This document shows, piece after piece, positions 1-6,952 of a DNA stretch of 38,282 bases. A program made the translations under genes and the position numbers. Source of the DNA: Anaerococcus tetradius ATCC 35098 (GTDB taxonomy: Bacteria > Bacillota > Clostridia > Tissierellales > Peptoniphilaceae); NCBI RefSeq assembly GCF_000159095.1, contig NZ_GG666295.1, forward strand, positions 425,465-463,746, given 5' to 3'. Under the pieces are notes generated by a model. That model was not told the origin of the DNA. It made no database searches and saw only the letters and a program-made list of their open reading frames with translations. The stretch's first letter is position 1; each line of letters starts with the position of its first letter.

Positions 1-48
1 TAATAAAATAAATAATTTATATCCTTTGATTTTTTTCTTAAATTAAAT

Positions 49-76
49 TTGCTTTTATTAAAAATGCTTGTATAAT
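49..76 (+). promoter_or_regulatory. Putative promoter of tRNA-Thr
   Basis: A perfect TATAAT lies at 71-76, ten bases before the mature tRNA 5' end. A weak TTGCTT at 49-54 sits 16 bp upstream as a possible -35 box. The spacing to the tRNA fits transcription starting just before the acceptor stem. Confidence 0.55.
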
Positions 77-85
77 TATATATGT

Positions 86-161
86 GCCACTTTAGCTCAG
101 TAGGTAGAGCGCTTCCATGGTAAGGAAGAGGTCCTCGGTTCAATTCCGGGAAGTGGCTCCA
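86..161 (+). tRNA. tRNA-Thr (anticodon GGU)
   Basis: A full cloverleaf can be folded by eye. The acceptor stem GCCACTT (86-92) pairs with AAGTGGC (151-157). The D stem is GCTC/GAGC. The anticodon stem CTTCC/GGAAG encloses loop ATGGTAA, whose anticodon GGT reads Thr codons ACC and ACU. The T arm contains GGTTCAATTCC. The discriminator T158 is followed by an encoded CCA (159-161). The gene abuts, tail to tail, the exporter gene of the peptide cluster. Confidence 0.95.
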
Positions 162-164
162 TTT

Positions 165-1754
165 TTATATATATACTATTTCATCAATTATATCATCAAA
201 ATAATTAGTATGATCTACTATTACAGTTGTCTTCTTATTGGACATCTTTTTCAAAGTTTTTTTCAAACATTCAATAGATTCCCTATCCAAATCATTTGCT
301 GGCTCATCTAAAATTATAAGATTTGCATTTTTTAGTATCTCACTATATATTTGAATCTTACGTTTTTGTCCACCGCTCATCTTCTCAAAGCTTTCTTTAT
401 AAATTATTTTATTACATGAAATCTCCATTAGATCATTTAACTTATTTTCTGATATTATTTCGGATGCCTCTTTTGGATTTAATCTATTTACTTCGTTAAT
501 ATTAGAAACATCAACATTTTGTTCTATATAAGAAATCATGTTCTTTCTTGTGTATTTTATGTCTAATTTTTTAATATCTGTATCATTGTAAGTGATTTTT
601 CCTGCATAAGTGTCTATATGTAAAGCTACAATGTTGTCAAGTAAAGTGCTTTTACCAGACCCATTCTCTCCTGATACTTTATATATTTTTCCCATTTCTA
701 GATTAGTCTTATATTGAAATTCCTTAGAAGTTTTACGATATGAAAAGTTCAAATCTATCTTTATCCTATCTATTTCTTTAAGCTTAATAACCTCATTTGT
801 TTCTTCTTCAATTTCAGTTAATTCGCAAATCCTATCATACGAAACTTTTGCAAGTTTAATTTCTTTAGCTAACGAGAATAAGGCAGCAGAAGAAGACATA
901 AGGACCATTAAATAGGAATTGAGACTAACGTACTGGCCTAAACTAATATCACCTTTAATTACAGAAACTCCCCCATATATAAAAAAGATAATGCTAGATA
1001 CTTGACTAATAAAGTCATCAAAGAAGGAATAAACATAGTTTAAGTTGTAAGCTGAAAGCGTGTTAGAAAATAAACCATTAAATGATTCATCAAGATTTCT
1101 CTCATTTTTCTTATAAGTTCCATGAATCTTAACAGATCGTATATTTACTAATTGTTCATAGATTCTAGAAGTAAATCTCGATTTAGAATCCATTAACAAG
1201 CGGTTAATAATATAAATTTTCTTTCTTAATAACATATAAATGCTGCTATATAAAACACATGCAATTACAGCTATCAAAAAAATCGTTTTATCTAATTTTA
1301 TCATAAACATAGATGAAACGATAACAGATATTATAGTAGAACAAACAGTCTGAATAACATTAATCGAAAAAATTACTATAGAATTCGTATCATTGTTTAT
1401 CCTATCAGCTAAATAAGCACTATCGAACTTAGAGCTTTCTAAGAGAGGTATATTCCAAACATGAATATTAATGTCTTTATTGAACTCATAAGATGATTGG
1501 GATTGAATATAAATATAGAGTTTACCAGAAATGTATGTAAATATTAAATTTATTAAATTAAACATTGTAAAATACAAGATATATGTATAAAGTCCACTCA
1601 TATTTTTATCTACCAATACATCTGTAAATTCACCCATTATTCTCGGATATATGATAGAAATTGTGCTCATAGTAAGAGTTAATAAGTAATATATTAATAA
1701 TTTATATTTGTATTTTTTTAAATACCTATATGACATTGATATGATTTTAAACAT
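165..1754 (-). CDS. ABC exporter (permease-ATPase) of the Cys-rich peptide cluster
   Basis: A half-size ABC exporter with an N-terminal transmembrane domain of about six hydrophobic segments and a C-terminal ATPase. Counted from the ATG at 1754 (529 aa), Walker A GENGSGKST is at about 362-370, the signature MSGGQ at 459-463, Walker B LIILDEP at 479-485 and the switch His near 514. There is no N-terminal C39 peptidase domain, so it does not look like a leader-cleaving exporter. An upstream in-frame TTG (1811) would add 19 residues but has no ribosome-binding site, whereas AGAG precedes the ATG at 1754. It lies last in the minus-strand cluster after two precursor peptides and a radical SAM maturase, so the inferred role is export of, or immunity to, the modified peptide. 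The substrate is not shown directly. Confidence 0.85.
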   Translation of the reverse strand: MFKIISMSYRYLKKYKYKLLIYYLLTLTMSTISIIYPRIMGEFTDVLVDKNMSGLYTYILYFTMFNLINLIFTYISGKLYIYIQSQSSYEFNKDINIHVWNIPLLESSKFDSAYLADRINNDTNSIVIFSINVIQTVCSTIISVIVSSMFMIKLDKTIFLIAVIACVLYSSIYMLLRKKIYIINRLLMDSKSRFTSRIYEQLVNIRSVKIHGTYKKNERNLDESFNGLFSNTLSAYNLNYVYSFFDDFISQVSSIIFFIYGGVSVIKGDISLGQYVSLNSYLMVLMSSSAALFSLAKEIKLAKVSYDRICELTEIEEETNEVIKLKEIDRIKIDLNFSYRKTSKEFQYKTNLEMGKIYKVSGENGSGKSTLLDNIVALHIDTYAGKITYNDTDIKKLDIKYTRKNMISYIEQNVDVSNINEVNRLNPKEASEIISENKLNDLMEISCNKIIYKESFEKMSGGQKRKIQIYSEILKNANLIILDEPANDLDRESIECLKKTLKKMSNKKTTVIVDHTNYFDDIIDEIVYI

Positions 1755-1815
1755 AATTATTTCTCTAATCTTATTAAATTGAAATATTCCCCTCTTCCTA
1801 TCTATATTCAATTTA

Positions 1816-1847
1816 TTAACTGGCAGTAATAAAATCCTGCCAGTTAA
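1816..1847 (-). other. Perfect 11-bp hairpin between precursor 2 and the exporter
   Basis: TTAACTGGCAG (1816-1826) pairs perfectly with CTGCCAGTTAA (1837-1847) across a 10-nt loop. No U-run follows on the minus strand, so it is not a standard terminator. Its position, after the precursor and before the exporter, suits partial attenuation or 3'-end stabilisation of the precursor/maturase mRNA. That role is inferred. Confidence 0.6.
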
Positions 1848-1907
1848 ATAATTGATTATTGTTAACTATTATAGTACATGTTATAAATACTACCATCCTT
1901 CTATCTA

Positions 1908-2123
1908 TTATAGGGATGCCGGAGAATAACCAGTTTGTCCCGGATCACAATAAGATAAAGTCACGCACCAATCTATACAGTTATGCTTACTAGCACATTG
2001 GCTACTACATTTCACGCAAATATTTTGTTTTGGACAATCTTATCCACAAGTTTTTGTTATGCAAATATCAAATTCATTACAAAATGAATGATTTAATTCT
2101 TCAGGACCTATTATGTATTTCAT
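1908..2123 (-). pseudogene. Second Cys-rich precursor peptide, interrupted by an in-frame TAA
   Basis: From the ATG at 2123 (GGAGG at 2130-2134, 6-nt spacing) the frame runs 27 codons, meets TAA at 2040-2042, then continues open for 43 codons to TAA at 1908-1910. The full 71-codon frame resembles precursor 1 (72 aa) at both ends: N-terminus MKYIIGPEE against MKFLIRPDD, and C-terminus CDPGQTGYSP against CRPGLMGYFP. The interrupted frame holds ten Cys codons, seven of them after the stop. The start lies inside the 3' end of the radical SAM gene, so translation would be coupled. I read it as a precursor gene broken by one nonsense change. A functional 27-residue peptide, or readthrough, cannot be excluded. 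Confidence 0.72.
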
Positions 2124-3387
2124 CATTTACCTCCATATATTTTGCAGTTGCTATGATTATATTTTCTAAATTATCTTTATATTTGCTGCACTCTTTTCCT
2201 CTATTATTTCGTACAAAAGGACAAGAACCCATACAAAGCGGCAAAATTTTGCAATTCTTACAATCTTCATCTTCAGTAGGATCGAATAACATGTACTTAT
2301 AATAATTAGAATAATTAATATCGCCTAAGTATTTATCCCCTATGTTTGCAATTTTAGCTTTTTCTATTCCTATATCCGACCAACACTTATACATGTCTCC
2401 ATTATAATTTATTACATATGAATTTTTATAATCGGCAGTGCAGAAATTGCTAATTCTGTTAGGATAAATCCTATCTATAAAATTTGTATCCTGGTTTCTA
2501 TAAAAGTTAAACTCATACTCATCAAACTTTTTTTGGTCTATACATATATCATCTCTGTATGTATCATTCTCATTTCTAACCCTGGCTATGTAGGGTTTGA
2601 TTTTTCCTTCTTTATCGAAAGTTTCAATTTCTTTAATAATTGAATTTTCGCTACCAATATTTCTTTCATCTAGATTTATTCTTAAAGATACATTCACCAA
2701 GTATCTATAATTTTCCTTAAGATTTTTTAGTATCTTGTCATAAGTAGGATTACCATTTTTTAGATACCTCTTTGAATCATGACTTTTTCTATCTCCATCT
2801 ATAGTTATCTGCATGCCTTGAATTTTCCATTCAGATAATTTTTTAGCATTTTTTTCATTAAGTAAATAACCATTCGTAATCATGTATGAGCTGTATGGTA
2901 AATTATATTCACTAGCGATTTTAAGAAACTCGTCTGTAAGCCTATCTATAATACTCGCCGCTAAAAGTGGCTCACCTCCATACCAAGATACGTCAATACG
3001 ATCAGATGATTTTGCCTTCATTCTTACAAAATCAACTAACTTCTCTTCCATAGCTCTATCCATATAGTAATTTTCCGAATGACTTTTTTCATAGCAATAT
3101 GCACAATCGAAATTACAATCCAGGCTCGGTGCAATAGTAAGACCAAGAGAACTAGTGCTATATCTACTATTTAACAAATTATATTTGATATAATCTAATT
3201 CATCAAATCCCTCATCTACCAAAAATCCACCATATTTATACTGCTCAGTCTCCTCAGAGTCCAATTTATTATTTTTAAAATCAATAAAATCTTTTTTAGT
3301 CATAAGTGCCAAGGAGTTTCGAAGTGAATTGTAAATCAAATAGTTTTTCTTATATTCATATATAAAATTATACTTAGATTCTTTCAT
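2101..3387 (-). CDS. Radical SAM/SPASM peptide maturase
   Basis: 428 aa. The radical SAM cluster motif C-x3-C-x2-C is at Cys91, Cys95 and Cys98 (CNFDCAYC), and YGGEP near 136-140 is the usual SAM-binding glycine region. The C-terminal SPASM-type cysteines (316, 335, 376, 379, 385, 389, 400) would hold one or two auxiliary Fe-S clusters. Residues 1-80 could serve as a precursor-recognition region. Enzymes of this class install thioether or other Cys-centred links in ribosomal peptides. The adjacent Cys-rich small ORFs are the obvious substrates. AGGAG precedes the ATG at 3387, directly after precursor 1. The layout resembles the clostridial Cys-rich-peptide/SPASM-maturase clusters (the Clo7bot type, from memory). 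I could not verify subfamily membership. Confidence 0.88.
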   Translation of the reverse strand: MKESKYNFIYEYKKNYLIYNSLRNSLALMTKKDFIDFKNNKLDSEETEQYKYGGFLVDEGFDELDYIKYNLLNSRYSTSSLGLTIAPSLDCNFDCAYCYEKSHSENYYMDRAMEEKLVDFVRMKAKSSDRIDVSWYGGEPLLAASIIDRLTDEFLKIASEYNLPYSSYMITNGYLLNEKNAKKLSEWKIQGMQITIDGDRKSHDSKRYLKNGNPTYDKILKNLKENYRYLVNVSLRINLDERNIGSENSIIKEIETFDKEGKIKPYIARVRNENDTYRDDICIDQKKFDEYEFNFYRNQDTNFIDRIYPNRISNFCTADYKNSYVINYNGDMYKCWSDIGIEKAKIANIGDKYLGDINYSNYYKYMLFDPTEDEDCKNCKILPLCMGSCPFVRNNRGKECSKYKDNLENIIIATAKYMEVNDEIHNRS

Positions 3388-3397
3388 ATAAATCTCC

Positions 3398-3616
3398 TCA
3401 CATCGGAAAATAACCCATTAGACCCGGTCTACATCCTTTTGTGATTCTATGTTTTTTAATTATTTTTTCTGGTTTGATATCCGAGTTAACGTCCTCACCA
3501 CAATAGTCACTTGCAAGAGGTAAACAAACACTTTGCTCATAACATACAACTCCACAATGATAAGACCAGCATTTTTTTGCTTCATTGTCATCATCGGGCC
3601 GAATTAAGAATTTCAT
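3398..3616 (-). CDS. Cys-rich precursor peptide 1 (putative RiPP)
   Basis: A 72-aa acidic-start peptide with six cysteines (16, 21, 25, 31, 39, 62) and no signal peptide. It begins MKFLIRPDDD and ends with the motif CRPGLMGYFP plus one Met, both echoed in precursor 2. A strong GGGAGG lies just before the ATG at 3616. It ends 10 bp before the radical SAM gene, whose RBS follows the precursor stop. Size, Cys content and adjacency support a ribosomally synthesised, post-translationally modified peptide. The cleavage site and the nature of the crosslinks cannot be read from the sequence. The product could be a bacteriocin or a signalling peptide. Confidence 0.8.
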   Translation of the reverse strand: MKFLIRPDDDNEAKKCWSYHCGVVCYEQSVCLPLASDYCGEDVNSDIKPEKIIKKHRITKGCRPGLMGYFPM

Positions 3617-3649
3617 TTTAACCTCCCTTTTATAAATTTATAAAATTCT

Positions 3650-3655
3650 ATTATA
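3650..3655 (-). promoter_or_regulatory. Putative -10 box of the peptide cluster
   Basis: TATAAT on the minus strand lies 33 bp upstream of the precursor 1 start. No convincing -35 box is seen at the proper distance, so an activator may be needed. Confidence 0.35.
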
Positions 3656-3963
3656 TTAATAACATACCCTAAAAATTTATTTTAAAACAGTAATGTTAAA
3701 GAATGGGTACATCTACTGACCCTTTGTCAAAGAGTGTAAACAGAAGTTTCATTTACTCTTACCAAATTTATTTAATATAGATCCTTTTTACATTTATACA
3801 AGCTATAAGCTAAATGCTATAATCTTTAATTCTAACAAATTTTTATTGTAATCTAAAAAATCGCCCATATATTTTATAAAATCCAAAAGATTTCAAAGGG
3901 CGAATTTTTATAATCGAAATTTTTATCTTACTTATACAAGACCCATAAAGTATTCAACGCTAA
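3656..3963. other. AT-rich gap with a hairpin; no gene seen
   Basis: No credible ORF is visible between the precursor promoter and the metallopeptidase remnant. The one clear structure is an imperfect inverted repeat. AAAAAATCGCCC (3855-3866) can pair with GGGCGAATTTTT (3898-3909) across a 31-nt loop. It has A and T runs at its outer ends, so it could act as a terminator on either strand, though no intact gene reads into it. Confidence 0.5.
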
Positions 3964-4383
3964 TTGCAACTATTACAACGGTGGAGGAGCGATTTTACCC
4001 TCGCCTATGTTCTTGCCCATGAAGTGGGCCATCATGTTCAAAATCAATTGGGCATCATTAAGCAGACAAGTGAGTTGAGAAAAAAGCTATCTGTGACAGA
4101 TTATAACAGAGTATCTGTTGCCAAAGAGCTTCAAGCTGATTATTTTGCAGGTCTTTTTGCCTATTATTTAAAGGAGAAAGGATACCTCGAAGCAGGTGAT
4201 ATAGAAGAAGCTATGAATGTGGCTTCAACTATAGGAGACGATAGAATACAAGAGATGGCAAGAAGAAATGTTTATGTAGACTCATTTACTCACGGTTCTT
4301 CTGAGCAAATAAAAGAAGCCTTCGAATTAGGCTTTAAATATCACGATATAAATCATTCTATGAAATTTTTTGATGATTTATAA
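3964..4383 (+). pseudogene. 3' remnant of a neutral zinc metallopeptidase (YpfJ-like)
   Basis: The 139-residue frame carries the HEVGHHVQ zinc-binding helix near residue 20, a downstream ELQADYFAG (third-ligand region) and the family-typical ending with DSFTHGSSEQ. Family members are about 280-300 aa and place HExxH past mid-length, so the N-terminal half, including the membrane anchor, is missing. The only start is a TTG directly after an in-frame stop, with no RBS. It is best read as a decayed fragment left at the edge of the peptide cluster. It ends at a bidirectional terminator shared with the convergent Fur-family gene. Confidence 0.8.
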
Positions 4384-4434
4384 TAAGAAATTATAAGTTT
4401 AAGCTGTTTCTTAAAATCATATAAATAAGCAAAG

Positions 4435-4474
4435 AAAAACTCATAGCATAAGAAAAATTAGCCTATGAGTTTTT
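4435..4474. terminator. Bidirectional terminator
   Basis: AAAAACTCATAG (4435-4446) pairs perfectly with CTATGAGTTTTT (4463-4474). It has A and T runs on the outer sides and lies between the convergent metallopeptidase remnant and the Fur-family gene. Confidence 0.85.
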
Positions 4475-4478
4475 GTTC

Positions 4479-4931
4479 TTATTTATTCAAACATTCAGGA
4501 CATATGCCACGAAAAATAACTTCTACGTTATCAATTTCGTACTTATCTAAATATTTAGGGTATTCTAAGTCATCCACATTCAAATCTTCTATCATACCGC
4601 AAGCTTCACATATAAAATGACCGTGGTTAGTCTTTTTAAACTCATATCTTTTGCTAGACATATTAAAATCCAACTCTTTGACTAAATTATGTTCAACTAG
4701 AAGATTGAGTGTATTGTAGACTGTAGCTTGACTTATTACAGGATCTGAAACTTTAAGATCTTTATATATAAGATCTGCTGTAGGATGGGTAGGATTTATT
4801 ATTAGATAATCTAATATTAGAAGCCTTTGGTGAGAAACCCTAATATTATGTTGGGCTAATAATTCTTTTAATTTAGGTAGCCTATCTATATATTCTTCAT
4901 TCCTGAGTTCTTGTATTATCTTTTCCACCAT
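4479..4931 (-). CDS. Fur/PerR-family metal-dependent repressor
   Basis: 150 aa with the family layout: winged helix (about 20-95) followed by a metal-binding dimerisation domain. The structural Zn site is Cys108/Cys111 and Cys144/Cys147, and HGHFIC (103-108) supplies regulatory metal ligands. Asp116 aligns with the Asp that marks PerR rather than the Glu of Fur, and THPTAD, ATVYN and LVKEL are also PerR-like. However, the position matching the oxidisable His37 of Bacillus PerR appears to be Leu, so peroxide sensing in the PerR manner is doubtful. It is monocistronic between two terminators, and palindromes at its own start site suggest autoregulation. Confidence 0.85.
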   Translation of the reverse strand: MVEKIIQELRNEEYIDRLPKLKELLAQHNIRVSHQRLLILDYLIINPTHPTADLIYKDLKVSDPVISQATVYNTLNLLVEHNLVKELDFNMSSKRYEFKKTNHGHFICEACGMIEDLNVDDLEYPKYLDKYEIDNVEVIFRGICPECLNK

Positions 4932-4940
4932 TTTCCTCTT

Positions 4941-4962
4941 TCTAATATTAGAATTGTTCTAT
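4941..4962. promoter_or_regulatory. Palindromic operator candidate of the Fur/PerR-type gene
   Basis: Two overlapping palindromes lie between the promoter and the RBS: TCTAATATTAGA (4941-4952, perfect) and TAGAA-TTG-TTCTA (4949-4961, perfect). The 15-mer TTAGAATTGTTCTAT (4948-4962) keeps 11 of the 14 defined positions of the 7-1-7 per box. Placement over the predicted transcription start suits autorepression. Confidence 0.5.
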
Positions 4963-4968
4963 ATTACT

Positions 4969-4997
4969 AATATACATCCTAGTCCCTTCCTTGTCAA
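4969..4997 (-). promoter_or_regulatory. Promoter of the Fur/PerR-type gene
   Basis: On the minus strand, TTGACA (4992-4997), a 17-bp spacer and TATATT (4969-4974). The predicted start near 4962 places the palindromes in the initially transcribed region. Confidence 0.75.
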
Positions 4998-5008
4998 ATT
5001 CGCATACT

Positions 5009-5029
5009 AAAAGACCCTCTTTGAGGGCC
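5009..5029 (-). terminator. Terminator of the rplJ-rplL transcript
   Basis: On the minus strand, GGCCCTC and GAGGGTC form a stem (one G-U pair) with a short loop, followed by TTTT, 15 bp after the rplL stop. Confidence 0.75.
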
Positions 5030-5043
5030 TTATATAAGCTTAA

Positions 5044-5427
5044 TTAAGCAAGTTCTACTTCAGCACCAGCTTCTTCTAATTTAGCTTTTAATTCTTCAGC
5101 TGCATCTTTTGCAAGACCTTCAGCTACAGTTTTTGGAGCTCCATCAACTAAAGCTTTTGCTTCTTTTAGTCCAAGTCCAGCTGCATCTTTAACAACTTTG
5201 ATTACGTTGATTTTAGCAGAACCAGCTGATTTAAGAACTACGTCAAATTCTGTTTTTTCTGCTGCACCAGCTTCTGCTGCGCCAGCTGCTGCTGCTGGAG
5301 CTACTGCTACTGCTGCTTGTGCTGTTACGTCAAATTCTTCTTCGATTGCTTTTACTAGGTCAGATAGTTCTAGTACTGTAAGTTCTTTGATTTCTTCTAA
5401 TATGTTTGTTACTTTTTCGCTTGCCAT
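5044..5427 (-). CDS. rplL: 50S ribosomal protein L7/L12
   Basis: 127 aa with an N-terminal dimerisation domain, an Ala/Gly-rich hinge (about residues 38-56) and the conserved C-terminal factor-binding domain containing [12 protein letters not shown] and GLGLKEAK. It forms the L10-L12 stalk that recruits translation GTPases. It is preceded by AAGGAG and lies 36 bp after rplJ. A terminator follows directly, and the next gene is a regulator rather than rpoB, so the frequent rplL-rpoB linkage is absent here. Confidence 0.97.
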   Translation of the reverse strand: MASEKVTNILEEIKELTVLELSDLVKAIEEEFDVTAQAAVAVAPAAAAGAAEAGAAEKTEFDVVLKSAGSAKINVIKVVKDAAGLGLKEAKALVDGAPKTVAEGLAKDAAEELKAKLEEAGAEVELA

Positions 5428-5463
5428 TATTATATTCTCCTTTTATATTTTTTCTAAAAATTA

Positions 5464-6012
5464 TTATTCGCCTGCTTGTTCTTTCTTTTCACGTACTGCA
5501 TCAAGTGCATAGGCAATCTTAGCCAATGTGTTGTTAAGATCTCCTGCAAGTCTTCTGATTGGTGCTTGTAGTACGTTAGCTAGCATTGAGTGAAGTACTT
5601 CTGTTGGTGGTAATGTAGCAATTGCCATCATTTGATCACCTGTTTGGTAGTTTCCTTCAACAAGGCCTGCTTTAAGAACTAATTTTTCTTTTTGCTCATC
5701 GCCTTCTTTTGTGTAGTCTACTGCTACTTTTGGACCGTTTACTAGGTCTTCATTTGAAAAGATTAGAGCATTTGAACCCTTTAGTTCATCAATGAGTTGG
5801 TCATATCCAAGTTCTTGGAAGGCAAATCTCATCATTGTGTTTTTATAAACTTTGTATTCTGATTCGCTTTCTCTAAACTTGTTACGTAGGTCTGTAATTT
5901 CTTTTACATCCATACGATCAAAACCTACTAATGTTACTGATTTCGCATTTTCGATTTTTTCTTTGATCTCATCTACTACTAATTGTTTAGCTGCTATAGC
6001 TTTCTCGCTCAC
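5464..6012 (-). CDS. rplJ: 50S ribosomal protein L10
   Basis: Starting at GTG 6012 gives 182 aa beginning MSEKAIAAKQ, the usual L10 start. GGAGG with 7-nt spacing supports this start. A longer open frame to 6111 would translate the structured leader and is rejected. The protein has the L10 RNA-binding domain (about 1-110) and the C-terminal helix that docks L7/L12 dimers. It is co-transcribed with rplL, with its own internal promoter and an attenuating leader upstream. Confidence 0.95.
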   Translation of the reverse strand: MSEKAIAAKQLVVDEIKEKIENAKSVTLVGFDRMDVKEITDLRNKFRESESEYKVYKNTMMRFAFQELGYDQLIDELKGSNALIFSNEDLVNGPKVAVDYTKEGDEQKEKLVLKAGLVEGNYQTGDQMMAIATLPPTEVLHSMLANVLQAPIRRLAGDLNNTLAKIAYALDAVREKKEQAGE

Positions 6013-6045
6013 TGTTTCACCTCCTATAGGCTTTGGTAGGTATAT

Positions 6046-6093
6046 AAAAATCCCCACATTAGGCAGATTAAAACTGCCTACATCGGTGGGGAT
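6046..6093 (-). terminator. Attenuator hairpin in the L10 leader
   Basis: On the minus strand, ATCCCCAC (6093-6086) pairs with GTGGGGAT (6057-6050) around an inner stem TAGGCAG/CTGCCTA, followed by TTTTTAT. It lies about 40 nt before the rplJ start, in the right place for leader-controlled premature termination. Confidence 0.7.
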
Positions 6094-6170
6094 GTAGCTT
6101 TTTCTTCCCACCTATACGCAATTATTAAACATTGCTGTCTGCGTAGTCTTTGGTAGCCTGTTATTTGACT
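6094..6170 (-). ncRNA. L10 leader-type regulatory RNA
   Basis: The minus strand contains ACTACGCAGACAGCAATG and, after a short gap, ATTGCGTATAGGTGGGAAG. They pair into the kinked helix typical of the L10 leader that mimics the rRNA site of L10(L12)4. The terminator-type stem downstream completes an autogenous control unit for rplJ-rplL. The family assignment is from memory of the motif. Confidence 0.7.
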
Positions 6171-6175
6171 TAATT

Positions 6176-6203
6176 ATTATATCACAAAATAAATTTATTG
6201 CAA
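6176..6203 (-). promoter_or_regulatory. Internal promoter for rplJ-rplL
   Basis: On the minus strand, TTGCAA (6198-6203), a 16-bp spacer and TATAAT (6176-6181) with an extended -10 TGA, directly after the rplA stop. It allows rplJL to be made independently of nusG-rplKA. Confidence 0.7.
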
Positions 6204-6205
6204 AT

Positions 6206-6916
6206 TTATTTTTCAACTAAATCCATAGCTCTTGCTGGAGATAGTTTTACTCCAGGACCCATAGTTGATGCTAGAGTAACAGATTTCATGTATTTACCCT
6301 TAGCTGATGCTGGTTTTGCCTTAGCAACTGCTGTAATTAGGCTTGCTATGTTTTCAGCTAGTTTTTCTTTACCGAATGATACTTTTCCTGTTGGAACGTG
6401 AACTAGGTTAGCCTTATCTGTTCTATATTCTACTTTACCTGCTTTAATTTCAGCTATAGCTTTTTTAACATCAGGTGTTACAGTGCCAGTTTTTGGGTTT
6501 GGCATAAGACCTTGTGGTCCAAGTACTCTACCAAGTCTTCCAACTACTGCCATCATATCAGGTGTTGCTACAACAACATCAAAGTCTAGCCATCCTTCAT
6601 TTTGGATTTTAGCTGCTAGGTCTTCTCCACCTGCATAATCAGCACCTGCTTCTAGGGCTTCATTTATCCTATCTTCTTTAACAAAAGCTAGAACCTTTTG
6701 ATTTTTACCTGTTCCGTGAGGTAGGATTACTGTTCCTCTTACTTGTTGGTCAGCGTGTCTGCTATCAACACCAAGGTTAAAGTGTAATTCTACAGTTTCG
6801 TCAAATTTAGCGCTTGCTGTTTTTTCAATTATTTCTAGAGCTTCATCTAGTGTGTATTCTTTTGTTGAATCGAAAGATTTTTTCGCTTCTAAATATCTTT
6901 TTCCTTTTTTAGCCAT
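6206..6916 (-). CDS. rplA: 50S ribosomal protein L1
   Basis: 236 aa, full length for bacterial L1. Landmarks are [20 protein letters not shown] in the RNA-binding domain, [20 protein letters not shown] near 125-145 and the ending [13 protein letters not shown]. It binds the 23S rRNA stalk base and can repress its own operon. An AGGAGG stands before the ATG at 6916. It lies 36 bp after rplK, in the usual rplK-rplA order. Confidence 0.97.
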   Translation of the reverse strand: MAKKGKRYLEAKKSFDSTKEYTLDEALEIIEKTASAKFDETVELHFNLGVDSRHADQQVRGTVILPHGTGKNQKVLAFVKEDRINEALEAGADYAGGEDLAAKIQNEGWLDFDVVVATPDMMAVVGRLGRVLGPQGLMPNPKTGTVTPDVKKAIAEIKAGKVEYRTDKANLVHVPTGKVSFGKEKLAENIASLITAVAKAKPASAKGKYMKSVTLASTMGPGVKLSPARAMDLVEK

Positions 6917-6952
6917 TTAATTCCTCCTGTGGTATTCGACTTTAATCTCCCA

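Noticed and set aside
2040-2042. Selenocysteine or pyrrolysine recoding of the stop in precursor 2
   Set aside because: The codon is TAA, which neither system uses.
2030-2302. Plus-strand ORF over the precursor 2/maturase junction
   Set aside because: It lies opposite the maturase and precursor 2 frames and has no RBS or recognisable content.
86-4000. Integration of the peptide cluster at the tRNA-Thr 3' end
   Set aside because: No direct repeat of the tRNA 3' end and no integrase gene were found near 3.9 kb.
3940-4000. Alternative frame reading NANCNYYNGGGA over the start of the metallopeptidase remnant
   Set aside because: No start codon with an RBS, and the metallopeptidase frame explains the following sequence.
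5198-5512. Plus-strand Ala/Ser-rich ORF
   Set aside because: It is the complement of the Ala-rich rplL hinge, a composition artefact.
6013-6111. Longer start of rplJ
   Set aside because: It would translate through the attenuator hairpin; the GTG at 6012 has a strong RBS and gives the normal N-terminus.
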